From the NCBI GenBank assembly GCA_016871255.1, contig VFZH01000026.1, forward strand, positions 1 through 34,650: a stretch of DNA of 34,650 nucleotides. The letters are read 5' to 3'. A program made the translations under genes and the position numbers. The stretch comes from Acidimicrobiia bacterium. GTDB taxonomy: Bacteria > Acidobacteriota > Vicinamibacteria > Vicinamibacterales > UBA2999. Positions 14,519 to 23,530 of this stretch are shown here, piece after piece. The notes under the pieces were generated by a model. It saw nothing but the letters and a program-made list of their open reading frames with translations, did no database searches and had not been told where the DNA came from. Every line of letters starts with the position of its first letter. Within the stretch, counting starts at the first letter, position 1.

Positions 14519-16210
14519 GTGACAGCAGAGCGCGTCCTGTGGCCGGCGTTTCGCCCCCTGCTCCGAGGGCTGGTCGACCGGCTTCCGGCAACCTGGCAAC
14601 TGCGGGTCAGGGCAGCCAAGCGCGTCGTGCTGCGCCAGTACGACTGGGCGCGACCGATCGCGCGCCTGCGCAGACGCGACGACGCCTACATTGATGCCAC
14701 ACGGCGGCAGTCACAATCTCTGCCTGGCCGCCAGCGTGTTGCCATCTACAGCCTCCACCATTTCTCCCCAGTCGAGTATTCCCTGGCCATGGCGCTGCAG
14801 CTCCGAGGGCACGAGGTTCAGGGCATCCTGTGCGACGGACTGCTGCCGCTGTGCGAGTTGAGTCTCGGGCCAAACGTCCGTCCGCCGTGCGATGCCTGCG
14901 TCATGAACCTCTCGCGATACGAGTCGGCGTTCGGTTTCCACTACGAGCGCCTGAGCCGTTTCCTCACCGAGGACGACCGCGCGCGGGCCACGGCCCTGGT
15001 GGCCGCTGTCCCGCCGGCGGCCAGGCTGAGCATGACTGTGAACGGCGTCGCGGTCGGGCGCCTGGCGCATCGCGAGCTGCAGCGCTATTACCGCGGGTTC
15101 GTGTTCGAGCCGTCTGCCGACCCTGCGTTCCAGAAGTGGCTGGTGTCGGCCGTGCTGTTGACCTGGCTGTCAGAACGCTGGCTCGACAGCATTCGGCCCG
15201 ACATCGTCGGGACCTGCAGCGGGAGAACCCTGCCGACCGCGTGCGTGTTCGAGGTCGCCCGCCGAAAGGGCATCCGCACCGTCACCTGGGACGGTGTGGC
15301 CACGCGTCCGGACGCGCTCATGTTTAGCCACGATCGGCCGGCCACGGAAGTCCCGCTGGACGAGGCGTGGCTGCAGGTAGCGGGCGAGCCATTGTCACCA
15401 CAGCAGGATAGGGAGTTGGACGCGTTTCTCGCCGACTGGTCGCGGAGCCGGAACACGCCGTTTCCGTACAACCCACACCCGGTCGATAACGAAGCGGTGA
15501 TCCGGGCGGAACTGGGACTCCGTGACGACGCGCCGCTCGTGGCGGCGTTCTCGAATACCTCATGGGACATCTCGGTCATCGACCGTGACGCCGGTTTCGA
15601 CAGCATGTTCGACTGGCTGTTTGCGCTGGTCGGCTACGCGGCCCGCCACCCCGAAATCGACCTGGTGGTGCGGGCTCACCCGGCCGAGAAGACGGTGCCG
15701 CCCGAGCTGCAGTCGCGAACGCCCGTCGGTGCCGAGATCCGAAAGCGGTGTCACCCGCTGCCGCGCAACGTGAAGATCGTCGAGGGCGACAATCCGATCA
15801 GCTCGTACCGTCTGGCCGGGATGGCGCAGGTGAACATCGTCTACGCGTCACGCCTGGGCCTGGAGCTGGCCGTCGCGGGCATGCGGGCGTGGATCGCCGG
15901 CGTCGTCACCTACCGGGGGAAAGGCTTTACCCTCGACCTCGAGTCGCGGGAGCATATGTTCGACATGCTCGACCTGCACATGGGCGAGAATCGGCTCTCT
16001 GGCGAGGACATCGAGCGCGCGCGACGATTCGCCTACTTGTGGTTCTTCCGTTACGAGGTTCGGCTGCCGCTGCTCCACCCGGCCGACAAGCGCTTCGCGC
16101 TCGACGGCTTCCGTCAGCTTGGCCCGGGAGGCGACCCAGTGCTGGAGAACGTGTGTCACGCGGTGGTCACGGGCGTACCCTTTCTGGACCTGAATGCTCC
16201 AGTCGCTTAG
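14519..16210 (+). CDS. Capsule polysaccharide synthesis-like protein (copy 1)
   Basis: 563 residues from GTG 14519. The C-terminal half has features of the capsule-synthesis family (PF05159-like, related to Kdo transferases KpsC/KpsS): a strand ending in VVRAHPAEKT (His at about 387), a segment PRNVKIVEGDNPISSYRLAG, and SRLGLELAVAGMRAWIAGVV with YRGKGFTLD. These recur at the same spacing in the gene at 19252, so the two are paralogs. The N-terminal half is a Rossmann-like region opening with VAIYSLHHFSPVEYSLAMAL and holding PPCDACVMN. It probably transfers a sugar or phosphoglycerol-like unit to a surface glycan; substrate unknown. First gene of the plus-strand operon; it overlaps the next gene by 17 bases. 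Confidence 0.66.
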   Translation: MTAERVLWPAFRPLLRGLVDRLPATWQLRVRAAKRVVLRQYDWARPIARLRRRDDAYIDATRRQSQSLPGRQRVAIYSLHHFSPVEYSLAMALQLRGHEVQGILCDGLLPLCELSLGPNVRPPCDACVMNLSRYESAFGFHYERLSRFLTEDDRARATALVAAVPPAARLSMTVNGVAVGRLAHRELQRYYRGFVFEPSADPAFQKWLVSAVLLTWLSERWLDSIRPDIVGTCSGRTLPTACVFEVARRKGIRTVTWDGVATRPDALMFSHDRPATEVPLDEAWLQVAGEPLSPQQDRELDAFLADWSRSRNTPFPYNPHPVDNEAVIRAELGLRDDAPLVAAFSNTSWDISVIDRDAGFDSMFDWLFALVGYAARHPEIDLVVRAHPAEKTVPPELQSRTPVGAEIRKRCHPLPRNVKIVEGDNPISSYRLAGMAQVNIVYASRLGLELAVAGMRAWIAGVVTYRGKGFTLDLESREHMFDMLDLHMGENRLSGEDIERARRFAYLWFFRYEVRLPLLHPADKRFALDGFRQLGPGGDPVLENVCHAVVTGVPFLDLNAPVA

Positions 16211-17414
16211 ATGGTCGTCGACGCACCGGGCGTTTCAGCTCGCCGGCGGCGTGTGGCTGAGGGTTGGCGGCCGCACCGACGATGCCCGGCCTATCGAGCT
16301 TGGGCGCATCGAGCGCGTCCTGGTGGTGCGCCTGGACGAGATGGGCGACCTCGTCCTGACGACGCCGTTCCTGCGGGAACTGCGGCGCAACCTGCCCGAC
16401 GCCTCAATCGCGTTGCTGGTACGGAGCGAGCTGGCCAATCTGGTCGAGCGCTGTCCATACGTAGACGAGGTCCTCACCACCGAGCCGGTCGCGGAGGGAC
16501 CCTGGCGCTGGCTGCAGACGCCGGCGCGGGCAGCAGGCCTGGCCCGACGAGAACTCTGGCCGCGTAACTTCGATCTGGCCATCACGCCGCGCTGGGACGT
16601 CGACTCGGGCTACGCCGCCGCCATTGGCTTGTTGAGCGGTGCCCGCCAGCGGCTGGGCTACTCGGAACGGGTGACTGAACGGAAGACCGTCTTCAATTCC
16701 GGACTGGATCGCCTGCTCACGCATCCAGTTACCGACGATGGCCACGCCCATGAAGTGGAGAAGAATCTGGCGCTCATCGTCGCCATGGGCGGCGCCGTCC
16801 GCGAGGACCGTCTGGAGCTGTGGTGCGGGGAACCCGACGAACGGACCGCCGCCGCCCTTCTGCGCGAGCATCGCGCGGCCGGTGGCGAGTTGGTGGTCGC
16901 GGTCTCTCCTGGTGCCGGCCATCCCAAGCGCATGTGGCCCCTGGCCAAGTTCGCGAGGCTTGGCGCCTGGCTGCAGCACAGAGGCGCCAGAGTGGTGCTG
17001 GTCGGCGGCCGTGGCGAAGAACCACTCGGCCTGCAGCTTCGGCACCTGCTGGGCGATACGGTGGTCAACGCCATCGGATGCACCAGCATGCGCGAAACGG
17101 GCGCGCTGCTGAAGCGCTGCCACCTGTTCATCGGCAACGACGCGGGACCGATGCACCTGGCGGCAGCGGCCGGCCTGCCGGTCGTCGAAATCTCGTGCCA
17201 TCCCGACGGCGGTTCCATCGATCACGTGAACTCACCGATGCGCTTCGGTCCATGGGGCGTGCCCCAGGCGATCCTCCGCCCGGCCACCCCGCTGGGCACC
17301 TGCTCGGACGCCTGTGTCGCCGAACGTGCGCATTGCATCGATGGCGTGTCGGTCGAGCAGGTCACGCAGGCCGCAACCGCGTTGCTGTCGCGATTGGGCG
17401 AGGCCGCGACATGA
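16194..17414 (+). CDS. GT9 family glycosyltransferase (heptosyltransferase-like)
   Basis: 406 residues. Motifs of the ADP-heptose:LPS heptosyltransferase family: GDLVLTTPFLRELRRNLPDA in the acceptor half, AVSPGAGHPKRMWPLAKFA and FIGNDAGPMHLAAAAGLPVV in the nucleotide-sugar half. About 60 residues longer than a typical WaaF/WaaC (about 345), mostly from an N-terminal extension (1-35) and a Cys-containing tail (CSDACVAERAHCIDG) that in this family usually precedes a helix. It probably adds a heptose or another sugar to a lipid-anchored core. The ATG at 16194 lies within the end of the previous gene, and the TGA overlaps the ABC transporter start (ATGA). Confidence 0.86.
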   Translation: MLQSLRWSSTHRAFQLAGGVWLRVGGRTDDARPIELGRIERVLVVRLDEMGDLVLTTPFLRELRRNLPDASIALLVRSELANLVERCPYVDEVLTTEPVAEGPWRWLQTPARAAGLARRELWPRNFDLAITPRWDVDSGYAAAIGLLSGARQRLGYSERVTERKTVFNSGLDRLLTHPVTDDGHAHEVEKNLALIVAMGGAVREDRLELWCGEPDERTAAALLREHRAAGGELVVAVSPGAGHPKRMWPLAKFARLGAWLQHRGARVVLVGGRGEEPLGLQLRHLLGDTVVNAIGCTSMRETGALLKRCHLFIGNDAGPMHLAAAAGLPVVEISCHPDGGSIDHVNSPMRFGPWGVPQAILRPATPLGTCSDACVAERAHCIDGVSVEQVTQAATALLSRLGEAAT

Positions 17415-19252
17415 AGACGCTCCCCGCGCTGCGCCGGCTCGTCGCCGAGATCACGACCGCCGCGGCGGGCAAAGCGTCGGCGAGCGTCGCGCTGACGCTG
17501 GCACTGAGCGTGACCGAGGCGGCCAGCCTGGCGATGCTGGTCCCGCTGCTGGCGATGGTGGGAATCGGTGAATCGGCCGTGATGCCCGAAGCGGTCGACG
17601 ACTGGTTCGCCGGGGCGTTTGACTCGATGAACGTGCGGCCGACGCTTGGCAGCGCGCTGGCGTTGTTTGCCGGCGTGGCCGCACTGCGCGCGATCCTCAT
17701 GCGGTGGCAGCTCCTGGTCAACTCCAGCCTCCGCGAGGCCGTGACGGCCAGCGTGCGGGTGCGGCTGTACCGGGCATTGGCCGGGGCTGAGTGGACGTTC
17801 ATCGTTACGCGACAGCCGTCGGAGTTCGTCAACGCGCTGACGGACCAGGTCGGCCGGGTCGGATCGGCCGCGCACCAACTGGTGTCGTTGAGCGTGATGA
17901 CATCGGTCTCGCTCGTCTACCTGGGCATGGCGCTCTATCTCTCGGCGATCATGACGCTGGCAACGCTGACCTGCGCGGCGCTGCTGGCGTGGGTGCTGCG
18001 CCGAAGCATGACCGACGCCAGCACTTCCGGGAGGCTGGCGTCTGAGGCTCGGGGACGACTGCATGCCGCAGCGACCGAGCATGTGGGCAGCCTGAAGACC
18101 GTCAAGAGCTTCGGTGCCACGGATCGGCATGACGAGGTCTTTCGCCGCCTCACCTACGAATCGCGCGATGCCAATCTGCAGGTGACGGCCGGACAGACGG
18201 AGCTACAGCAGCGGCTGGAGTTCGGCTCCACGGTGCTGCTGGCGGTTGCAGTCTACGTCGCGCACGAAGTCCTGGGAATCGCGACGCCGCAATTGCTCGT
18301 CCTGCTGTTCGTGTTCGCCCGCCTGATGCCACGCCTGACGTCGATCTATGGGCAGCTGCAGGGGCTGGCGACCGTTCTTCCGGTGGTCGAGGCGACGGCG
18401 GAGCTCGAGCGCACCTACCACGCTGCCGCCGAACCCACGGCCTCGGAGTCACGGCCGCACCCCCTCGCCGACGGCATTCGCCTGCAGGGCGTGTCGTTCG
18501 CCTACCTGCGGCGAACCGAGGCCCCGGCGCTCTACGACGTGAACCTGGACATTCGGGCCGGATACACGACCGCGATCGTCGGACCCTCAGGTGCCGGCAA
18601 GACGACGCTTGCCGACCTGCTCATCGGGCTGCTGTCGCCGACGAGCGGCCGCATCCTGGTCGACGGCACGCCATTGACCGCGGATGGCCTGGCTGGCTGG
18701 AGGCGGCAGATCGGTTACGTTGCCCAGGAGACGTTCCTGTTCCACGACACGATCCGTGCGAACCTGCTGTGGGCCAGTCCCGCTGCCAGCGACGCCGCGC
18801 TGTGGGATGCCCTGCGCCTGTCCGCGGCCTCCGACTTCGTCGCCGCACTGCCGGAGGGGCTGGACACGGTCCTGGGCGAACGCGGCGTGCTCGTGTCGGG
18901 CGGCGAGCGCCAGCGACTGTCACTGGCGCGCGCCCTGCTGCGCCAACCACGCCTCCTGGTGCTCGACGAGGCGACCAGCTCGCTCGACTCCGAGAACGAA
19001 ACGCGGATTCAGCAGGCCATCGAAGGCCTGCACCAGCGGATGACCATCGTCATCATCACCCATCGTCTGTCGACGATCCGTCGGGCAGACCTGATTCACG
19101 TGATCGAGATGGGGCGTGTCGTCGAGTCTGGATCGTGGGACGCGCTGATGGCCCGTCGTGCCGGGCGCTTTCGCCAACTGTGCCTGGCACAGGGGATCGA
19201 AGACGGACCGGCAGCGCCGGCACGTCGCTCGGTGGCCTGGAGCGCCCAGTGA
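17411..19252 (+). CDS. ABC exporter, fused membrane and ATPase domains (lipid/glycan flippase type)
   Basis: 613 residues from ATG 17411. Residues 1-330 form a type IV exporter membrane domain (hydrophobic segments around 25-50, 80-105, 155-195, 270-300). The ATPase follows: Walker A GPSGAGKT (391-398), Q-loop Gln439, signature VSGGE (495-499), Walker B LLVLDE (515-520), switch His551. MsbA/PglK-type proteins flip lipid-linked sugars from the cytoplasmic to the periplasmic leaflet; the gene order (glycosyltransferases on both sides, start-stop overlaps) suggests the same here. A role in export of a lipid is an alternative. Confidence 0.9.
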   Translation: MKTLPALRRLVAEITTAAAGKASASVALTLALSVTEAASLAMLVPLLAMVGIGESAVMPEAVDDWFAGAFDSMNVRPTLGSALALFAGVAALRAILMRWQLLVNSSLREAVTASVRVRLYRALAGAEWTFIVTRQPSEFVNALTDQVGRVGSAAHQLVSLSVMTSVSLVYLGMALYLSAIMTLATLTCAALLAWVLRRSMTDASTSGRLASEARGRLHAAATEHVGSLKTVKSFGATDRHDEVFRRLTYESRDANLQVTAGQTELQQRLEFGSTVLLAVAVYVAHEVLGIATPQLLVLLFVFARLMPRLTSIYGQLQGLATVLPVVEATAELERTYHAAAEPTASESRPHPLADGIRLQGVSFAYLRRTEAPALYDVNLDIRAGYTTAIVGPSGAGKTTLADLLIGLLSPTSGRILVDGTPLTADGLAGWRRQIGYVAQETFLFHDTIRANLLWASPAASDAALWDALRLSAASDFVAALPEGLDTVLGERGVLVSGGERQRLSLARALLRQPRLLVLDEATSSLDSENETRIQQAIEGLHQRMTIVIITHRLSTIRRADLIHVIEMGRVVESGSWDALMARRAGRFRQLCLAQGIEDGPAAPARRSVAWSAQ

Positions 19253-21036
19253 TGGACAGCTCAGGGCACGGGACCGGGCGCGGCCTGCGCGACCGCGTCC
19301 GCGAGGGGCTCGACGGAATAGGCGCGCTCGGCGCGTGGCGGCGATGGCGCCGCCGCGGCATCGAGCTGCGCCGTTACGCGACCGATGCGTCGTATCGCCA
19401 GATGCAGAGGGAGCGCCGGCAGCACTTCGAGGCATTCCGCAGCCGGTACGCGCACCTCTTCCCGCCGATCGAACCACGTGGCTCGTCGGCGATGCGCGTC
19501 TTCGTGCGCAGCCGGCGGTTCCCGACCATCGAGGTCGAACTGGCGCTCATCAAGGCCCTGCAGGCGCGCGGCTCTACGACCGTTGTCGGCCTGGCTCGGG
19601 CGGATGCGCACCTGCGGCCGTACTACGAGCTGGCGGGCGTTCGCGAGTTCCTGCCGTGGGACCCGGGCGAACGCACGCACGTCTTTCGCGCCCAGGCGCG
19701 GGCCGCACTCGCCTCCGTGAGGTCGATCGATGAACTCAAGAAGCTGGACATCGATGGCGTGCTGGTTGGCGTGGCCGCACTGCTCAGCACCCACCGGCGG
19801 TTACGAACCGGAGAGCTGAATCTTGACCAGCCCGCCCACCGGGCGGCGCTGCAGTCTCGCATCGCGGCGTCGCTGGCCGCGGGGGCCTGGGCCTCGGAGA
19901 TCGTGGAGCGCGCGCGACCGGATCTGCTTCTGACCTCGGAGATCGAGTACACGCCGGAATCCGAACTCTTCGACACCTGCCTGGCGCGCGGAATCCCGGT
20001 CGTCAGATACATGGAGGCGCACCGCGACAGCACGCTGCTGTTCCGGCGCCATACCTCCGCGAACCGCGACGACCATGTCGCCTCGATCGCGCCGGAGACA
20101 TGGAGCAGGCTCACGGCAATGGACTGGTCGGAGCGCCACAGCGCTGCCGTCCTCGATGAGCTTCGCCGGTGCTACACGACCGGCGACTGGTTCAGCATCC
20201 CGGGCACGCAACGCGGCACGCGGGTGACCGCGGAGCGCGACACACGCGCCGCCCTCGAACTCGACGACACTCGCCCCGTCGGCGTCATCTTCTCGCACAT
20301 CCCGTGGGACAGCTCCTTCCGCTGGGGAACTGACCTGTTCCGAAGCTGCGAGGAGTGGCTGATCGAAACGGTCAGGACCGCGATCGACAACGACCGCGTG
20401 CAATGGCGGATCAAGGTGCATCCAGCACACGTCGGCAAGGCCCTGAAGGAGCGGTATTCGGGAGGGCCGGCCGACGTGACGGCGCTCGGTGAGGCGCTGG
20501 GCGACCTGCCACCACACGTCCGGCTGATTCCCCCCGACACGCCGGTCAGCACCTGGTCGCTGCTGGAAGTCATGGACTATTGCCTCACGGTGCGCGGCAC
20601 CATCGGCATCGAGGCAGCGCTGCTCGGCATTCCCGTGTTGACGGCCGGGACCGGACGCTACGACCGCAAGGGGTTCACCATCGATTCATCCTCGCGAGAG
20701 GAGTACCTCGACCGGCTCGCACACATCGAGACGATCCGGCCACTTCCGGAGCAGGCACGAACGCTGGCGCAGCGGTACGCCTACGGACTGTTGCTCTGTC
20801 GGCCACTGGTGCTCTCGAGCGTTCGCTTTGCGGTCTCGCGATCGGGCGACATTGGCCCCGACCGCGTCGGCACCCGCGTGATCAATCTGCTGGAAAGCTC
20901 GTTCCACCTGGACAACGCCGACGCCTGGGGCCGCGCGCCAGACCTGGTGGCGTTCGCCGACTGGGTGGCCGGAGAAACAGCGGAGATGCTCGTCGAGCCC
21001 ACCGTGCCTGCACCGGTCCAGGCGGCCGCGCGATGA
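19252..21036 (+). CDS. Capsule polysaccharide synthesis-like protein (copy 2)
   Basis: 594 residues from ATG 19252 (TGATG overlap with the ABC gene). The C-terminal half is paralogous to the gene at 14519: IKVHPAHVGK (His at about 390), PPHVRLIPPDTPVSTWSLLE, and TVRGTIGIEAALLGIPVLTA followed by GTGRYDRKGFTID, the expected phosphate/nucleotide-binding signatures of this glycosyltransferase-like family. The N-terminal part is basic, then has a region (MRVFVRSRRFPTIEVELALI) that looks like a first Rossmann domain. Probable glycosyltransferase acting on the exported glycan; donor and acceptor unknown. The next gene begins at the overlapping ATGA. Confidence 0.68.
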   Translation: MDSSGHGTGRGLRDRVREGLDGIGALGAWRRWRRRGIELRRYATDASYRQMQRERRQHFEAFRSRYAHLFPPIEPRGSSAMRVFVRSRRFPTIEVELALIKALQARGSTTVVGLARADAHLRPYYELAGVREFLPWDPGERTHVFRAQARAALASVRSIDELKKLDIDGVLVGVAALLSTHRRLRTGELNLDQPAHRAALQSRIAASLAAGAWASEIVERARPDLLLTSEIEYTPESELFDTCLARGIPVVRYMEAHRDSTLLFRRHTSANRDDHVASIAPETWSRLTAMDWSERHSAAVLDELRRCYTTGDWFSIPGTQRGTRVTAERDTRAALELDDTRPVGVIFSHIPWDSSFRWGTDLFRSCEEWLIETVRTAIDNDRVQWRIKVHPAHVGKALKERYSGGPADVTALGEALGDLPPHVRLIPPDTPVSTWSLLEVMDYCLTVRGTIGIEAALLGIPVLTAGTGRYDRKGFTIDSSSREEYLDRLAHIETIRPLPEQARTLAQRYAYGLLLCRPLVLSSVRFAVSRSGDIGPDRVGTRVINLLESSFHLDNADAWGRAPDLVAFADWVAGETAEMLVEPTVPAPVQAAAR

Positions 21037-21521
21037 GCACGTCGACGACGACTCAGGCACTGCACATCGTCTGCGAGCGCGACGTCGGGTTGTTCAACCT
21101 GTTTCTCGGCATCATCGCGCACATCCATTGGGCGAGGAGCGAGGGTCGCATCCCGGTCGCCTATCTCGGCCAGTACTGCTGCTACTGGACGCCGCTCGGC
21201 TACCGCGGCAGCGATTCGGTGTGGGAGTACTACTTCGAGCCGCTCGTTCCCGAGTATCCAGCCGCCGCATTCCCCCTCATGTCCGCCAATGGATTGCCGA
21301 CCATCCTCACGTGAAGGACGTGAAGGGCTGCTTCGTCGATGATCGACTACTTGCTGCTGTGCCGGTGACACCACCTCGTGTACAACCTCTCGGCGATTCC
21401 CCGAGCCCTGATGCTGAGCGTGCCCGGCATGCCCGAAACCAATCTCGCCGCGCTGGCGCCTCTCGACCTCGCGGTCGCGGCTCTGCGTCGCCAGGTGCAG
21501 CGGTGGCGACGCTCTCACTGA
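21033..21521 (+). pseudogene. Decayed fucosyltransferase-like gene
   Basis: ATG 21033 opens LHIVCERDVGLFNLFLGIIA ... GQYCCYWTPLGYRGSDSVWE. At about 21272 one base is missing and the homologous text goes on in another frame (IPPHVRQWIADHPHVKDVKG, CFVDD). At about 21337 (GATGAT) it jumps to what looks like the protein's C-terminal part in yet another frame: MIDYLLLCR, a TGA where Cys is likely, then HHLVYNLSAIPRALMLSVPG and MPETNLAALAPLDL, ending at TGA 21519-21521. The DYLLLCRCxHLxxNxSA text resembles the donor-site region of NodZ/FUT8-like enzymes. The middle of the protein is deleted. As it stands it encodes only 93 residues. The ATGA overlap shows it was once part of the operon. Confidence 0.62.
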
Positions 21522-23530
21522 TCCTGTGCTCGCGCAACGACCAGTACATGGGCAACTCCCGCTGGCGGCTGCAGACGGCGCTCGACTACGCGGCCAGAAG
21601 AGCGCACGAACTGGGCAGGGCCAACGACGTGGAGATTCTCGTCGCCGACTGGGGCAGCGAGACACCGCTGCGCGACGTCGTCCGACTGGGGCCGGAGGCG
21701 GGCAGGATGGTCCGGTTTCTGCACATTCCGCCGGCGGCGGCGCGACGGCTCCAGCGAGACAGCCCGTTCCCGGAGGTGCTCGCGCTGAATGCGGCGGCCA
21801 GGCGGGCCGGCGGAGACTACATCGGACGCATCGATCAGGACACGCTTGTCGGGGGGCGCTTCCTGCGCATGTTCTTCGATCTGGTCGAGGGCCGGCGCCA
21901 CCTCGACGTGCCTGTCGCCACCGCGCTGCTCTTCGCCAACCAGAGGATGGTGCCCTACCGGTTTACCTCACGCTGTCCAGATCTTCCGTTGGTCGAGCGG
22001 TGCATCCGTAGCTTCGGGCCGCGCCTGCCGGTTGAACTCTCGCCGCGCCGCCCCTTCCACGCTCACGGGGTCGGCATCTGGCTCGCCCATCGCGACCTCT
22101 GGCACGAATGCGGGGGCTACGACGAGCGCATGATCTACATGAACGACATGGAGATCAACATGATCGAGCGGCTGCGCCGGCGGCACGTGCTGGTCGATCT
22201 GGGGCGCATCGTCGACTACGACTTCTTCCATCTGGAGCACTACTCGCCGCTCCAGCCACGCCGGTCCTCCACACACCGCAGAGTGAATCCTTCGTCGCCC
22301 TTCGATCGGACAGACGTCATCAACCCCACCGGGGCCGACTGGGGATTGGCTCGGCTACCGCTTGACGCACCCTCCGGCGTCGATGCCGAGGCACTCACCT
22401 CGCCACCGCCATTCGACGGGACACGGTATCGGTGGCTGGTCTGTGTGGCCGCGGGGCGCATCGCTGGTGACAGGTCGTGGCTCGCGCTCCGCCGATTGAC
22501 CGGCAGGGTCAGCGGCCAGGCCAAGGAGGTGTTCTTCCGTGTCTTCCGCTCGGACGTCGTAGCCGAATGCCGGGCGACCATCGCCACACGCGGCCTGGTT
22601 CCGGCGCTCAACGGGACCAGACACCTCCGTCGTCGGGACAGGCTTGTCGTCGCCACCGGGCTGTACGAGGTGTTCACGAGACACCCGGAGTGCACCGAAC
22701 TCCATCGCGGCGCCGTTCGCGGCGCGCGCTATGTCCTCTCCCAGTCGGCGCTGGCCAACCGCGACACCAGACGCTATCTCCTTGCGTGGGGCACCGAGCT
22801 GCTGCGACAGCATGCCGACATGCGCGACCTGTTCGAGAACACGGATATCGTGTTCTCTCCCAGCGAGCAGGCGGCGTTGCAGAACTCGACGCTGTTTGAA
22901 ACCACCTGGAGGCTGCTCGTCCCCATGCTGCTGTCGCGCGAGCCGGCAGACGGGGATCGACAGCACATCTATTGCTTCGGCTGCGCGGGTGGGGCGACCG
23001 TCGCCGCGCTCAAGTTCGCGTTCGACAGGCAAGGCATGCCGCTGCCGTTCCTGCACCTGTTCGACTCGTTCGCCGGCCTTCCCGCCGAACAACCCGGCAT
23101 CGGCACCAACAGCCATTGGCGTGAGGGGTCGTTCGCGTTCGGCCCGGAGCGTCTGCGCGAGAAGCTCTGTAAGGTGGGCGTCACAAACGATGGATTCGCC
23201 ATCCACGAGGGTTTCTTCAGCGACTCGCTGACTCCGGAACTCGCCGCCTCTGGCGACCTCCGGCCGGCTCTCTATATCGACATCGACTGCGATCTGTACA
23301 TCAGCACGTACCAGGCGCTGGACTTCATGTTCGCCCACGGTCTGGCCACCACGGGCACCTATGTCGGCTACGACGACTGGGGCGACACCAGGGAGTGGAC
23401 GGAAGGCGAGAGCCGGGCGCACAAGGAGATCGCCGACAAGTACGGCGTACGGTTCACGGAGTGCGTCTCCTGGGGACGCGCGCCGGTGGTGCGCAAGCTG
23501 TTTCGTGTCATGGACAGGGGTTCGCGGTGA
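21503..23530 (+). CDS. Fusion: GT2-type glycosyltransferase + TylF-like methyltransferase
   Basis: 675 residues from GTG 21503. Residues 3-290 are a GT-A domain: LSLILCSRNDQYMGNSRWRL, EILVADWGS, LNAAARRAGGDYIGRIDQDT with the metal-binding DQD (111-113), and GGYDERMIYMNDMEINMIER, the acceptor-side motif shared with GT2/GT27 enzymes. Residues about 340-485 are a helical linker I do not recognise. Residues 488-660 resemble the macrocin-O-methyltransferase (TylF/MycF) family: FGCAGGATVAALKFA, LFDSFAGLP (521-526), YIDIDCDLYISTYQALDFMF and YDDW (623-626). The enzyme would add a sugar and O-methylate it or a partner sugar. The start overlaps the pseudogene before it; the TGA overlaps the next GTG. 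Confidence 0.78.
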   Translation: MATLSLILCSRNDQYMGNSRWRLQTALDYAARRAHELGRANDVEILVADWGSETPLRDVVRLGPEAGRMVRFLHIPPAAARRLQRDSPFPEVLALNAAARRAGGDYIGRIDQDTLVGGRFLRMFFDLVEGRRHLDVPVATALLFANQRMVPYRFTSRCPDLPLVERCIRSFGPRLPVELSPRRPFHAHGVGIWLAHRDLWHECGGYDERMIYMNDMEINMIERLRRRHVLVDLGRIVDYDFFHLEHYSPLQPRRSSTHRRVNPSSPFDRTDVINPTGADWGLARLPLDAPSGVDAEALTSPPPFDGTRYRWLVCVAAGRIAGDRSWLALRRLTGRVSGQAKEVFFRVFRSDVVAECRATIATRGLVPALNGTRHLRRRDRLVVATGLYEVFTRHPECTELHRGAVRGARYVLSQSALANRDTRRYLLAWGTELLRQHADMRDLFENTDIVFSPSEQAALQNSTLFETTWRLLVPMLLSREPADGDRQHIYCFGCAGGATVAALKFAFDRQGMPLPFLHLFDSFAGLPAEQPGIGTNSHWREGSFAFGPERLREKLCKVGVTNDGFAIHEGFFSDSLTPELAASGDLRPALYIDIDCDLYISTYQALDFMFAHGLATTGTYVGYDDWGDTREWTEGESRAHKEIADKYGVRFTECVSWGRAPVVRKLFRVMDRGSR

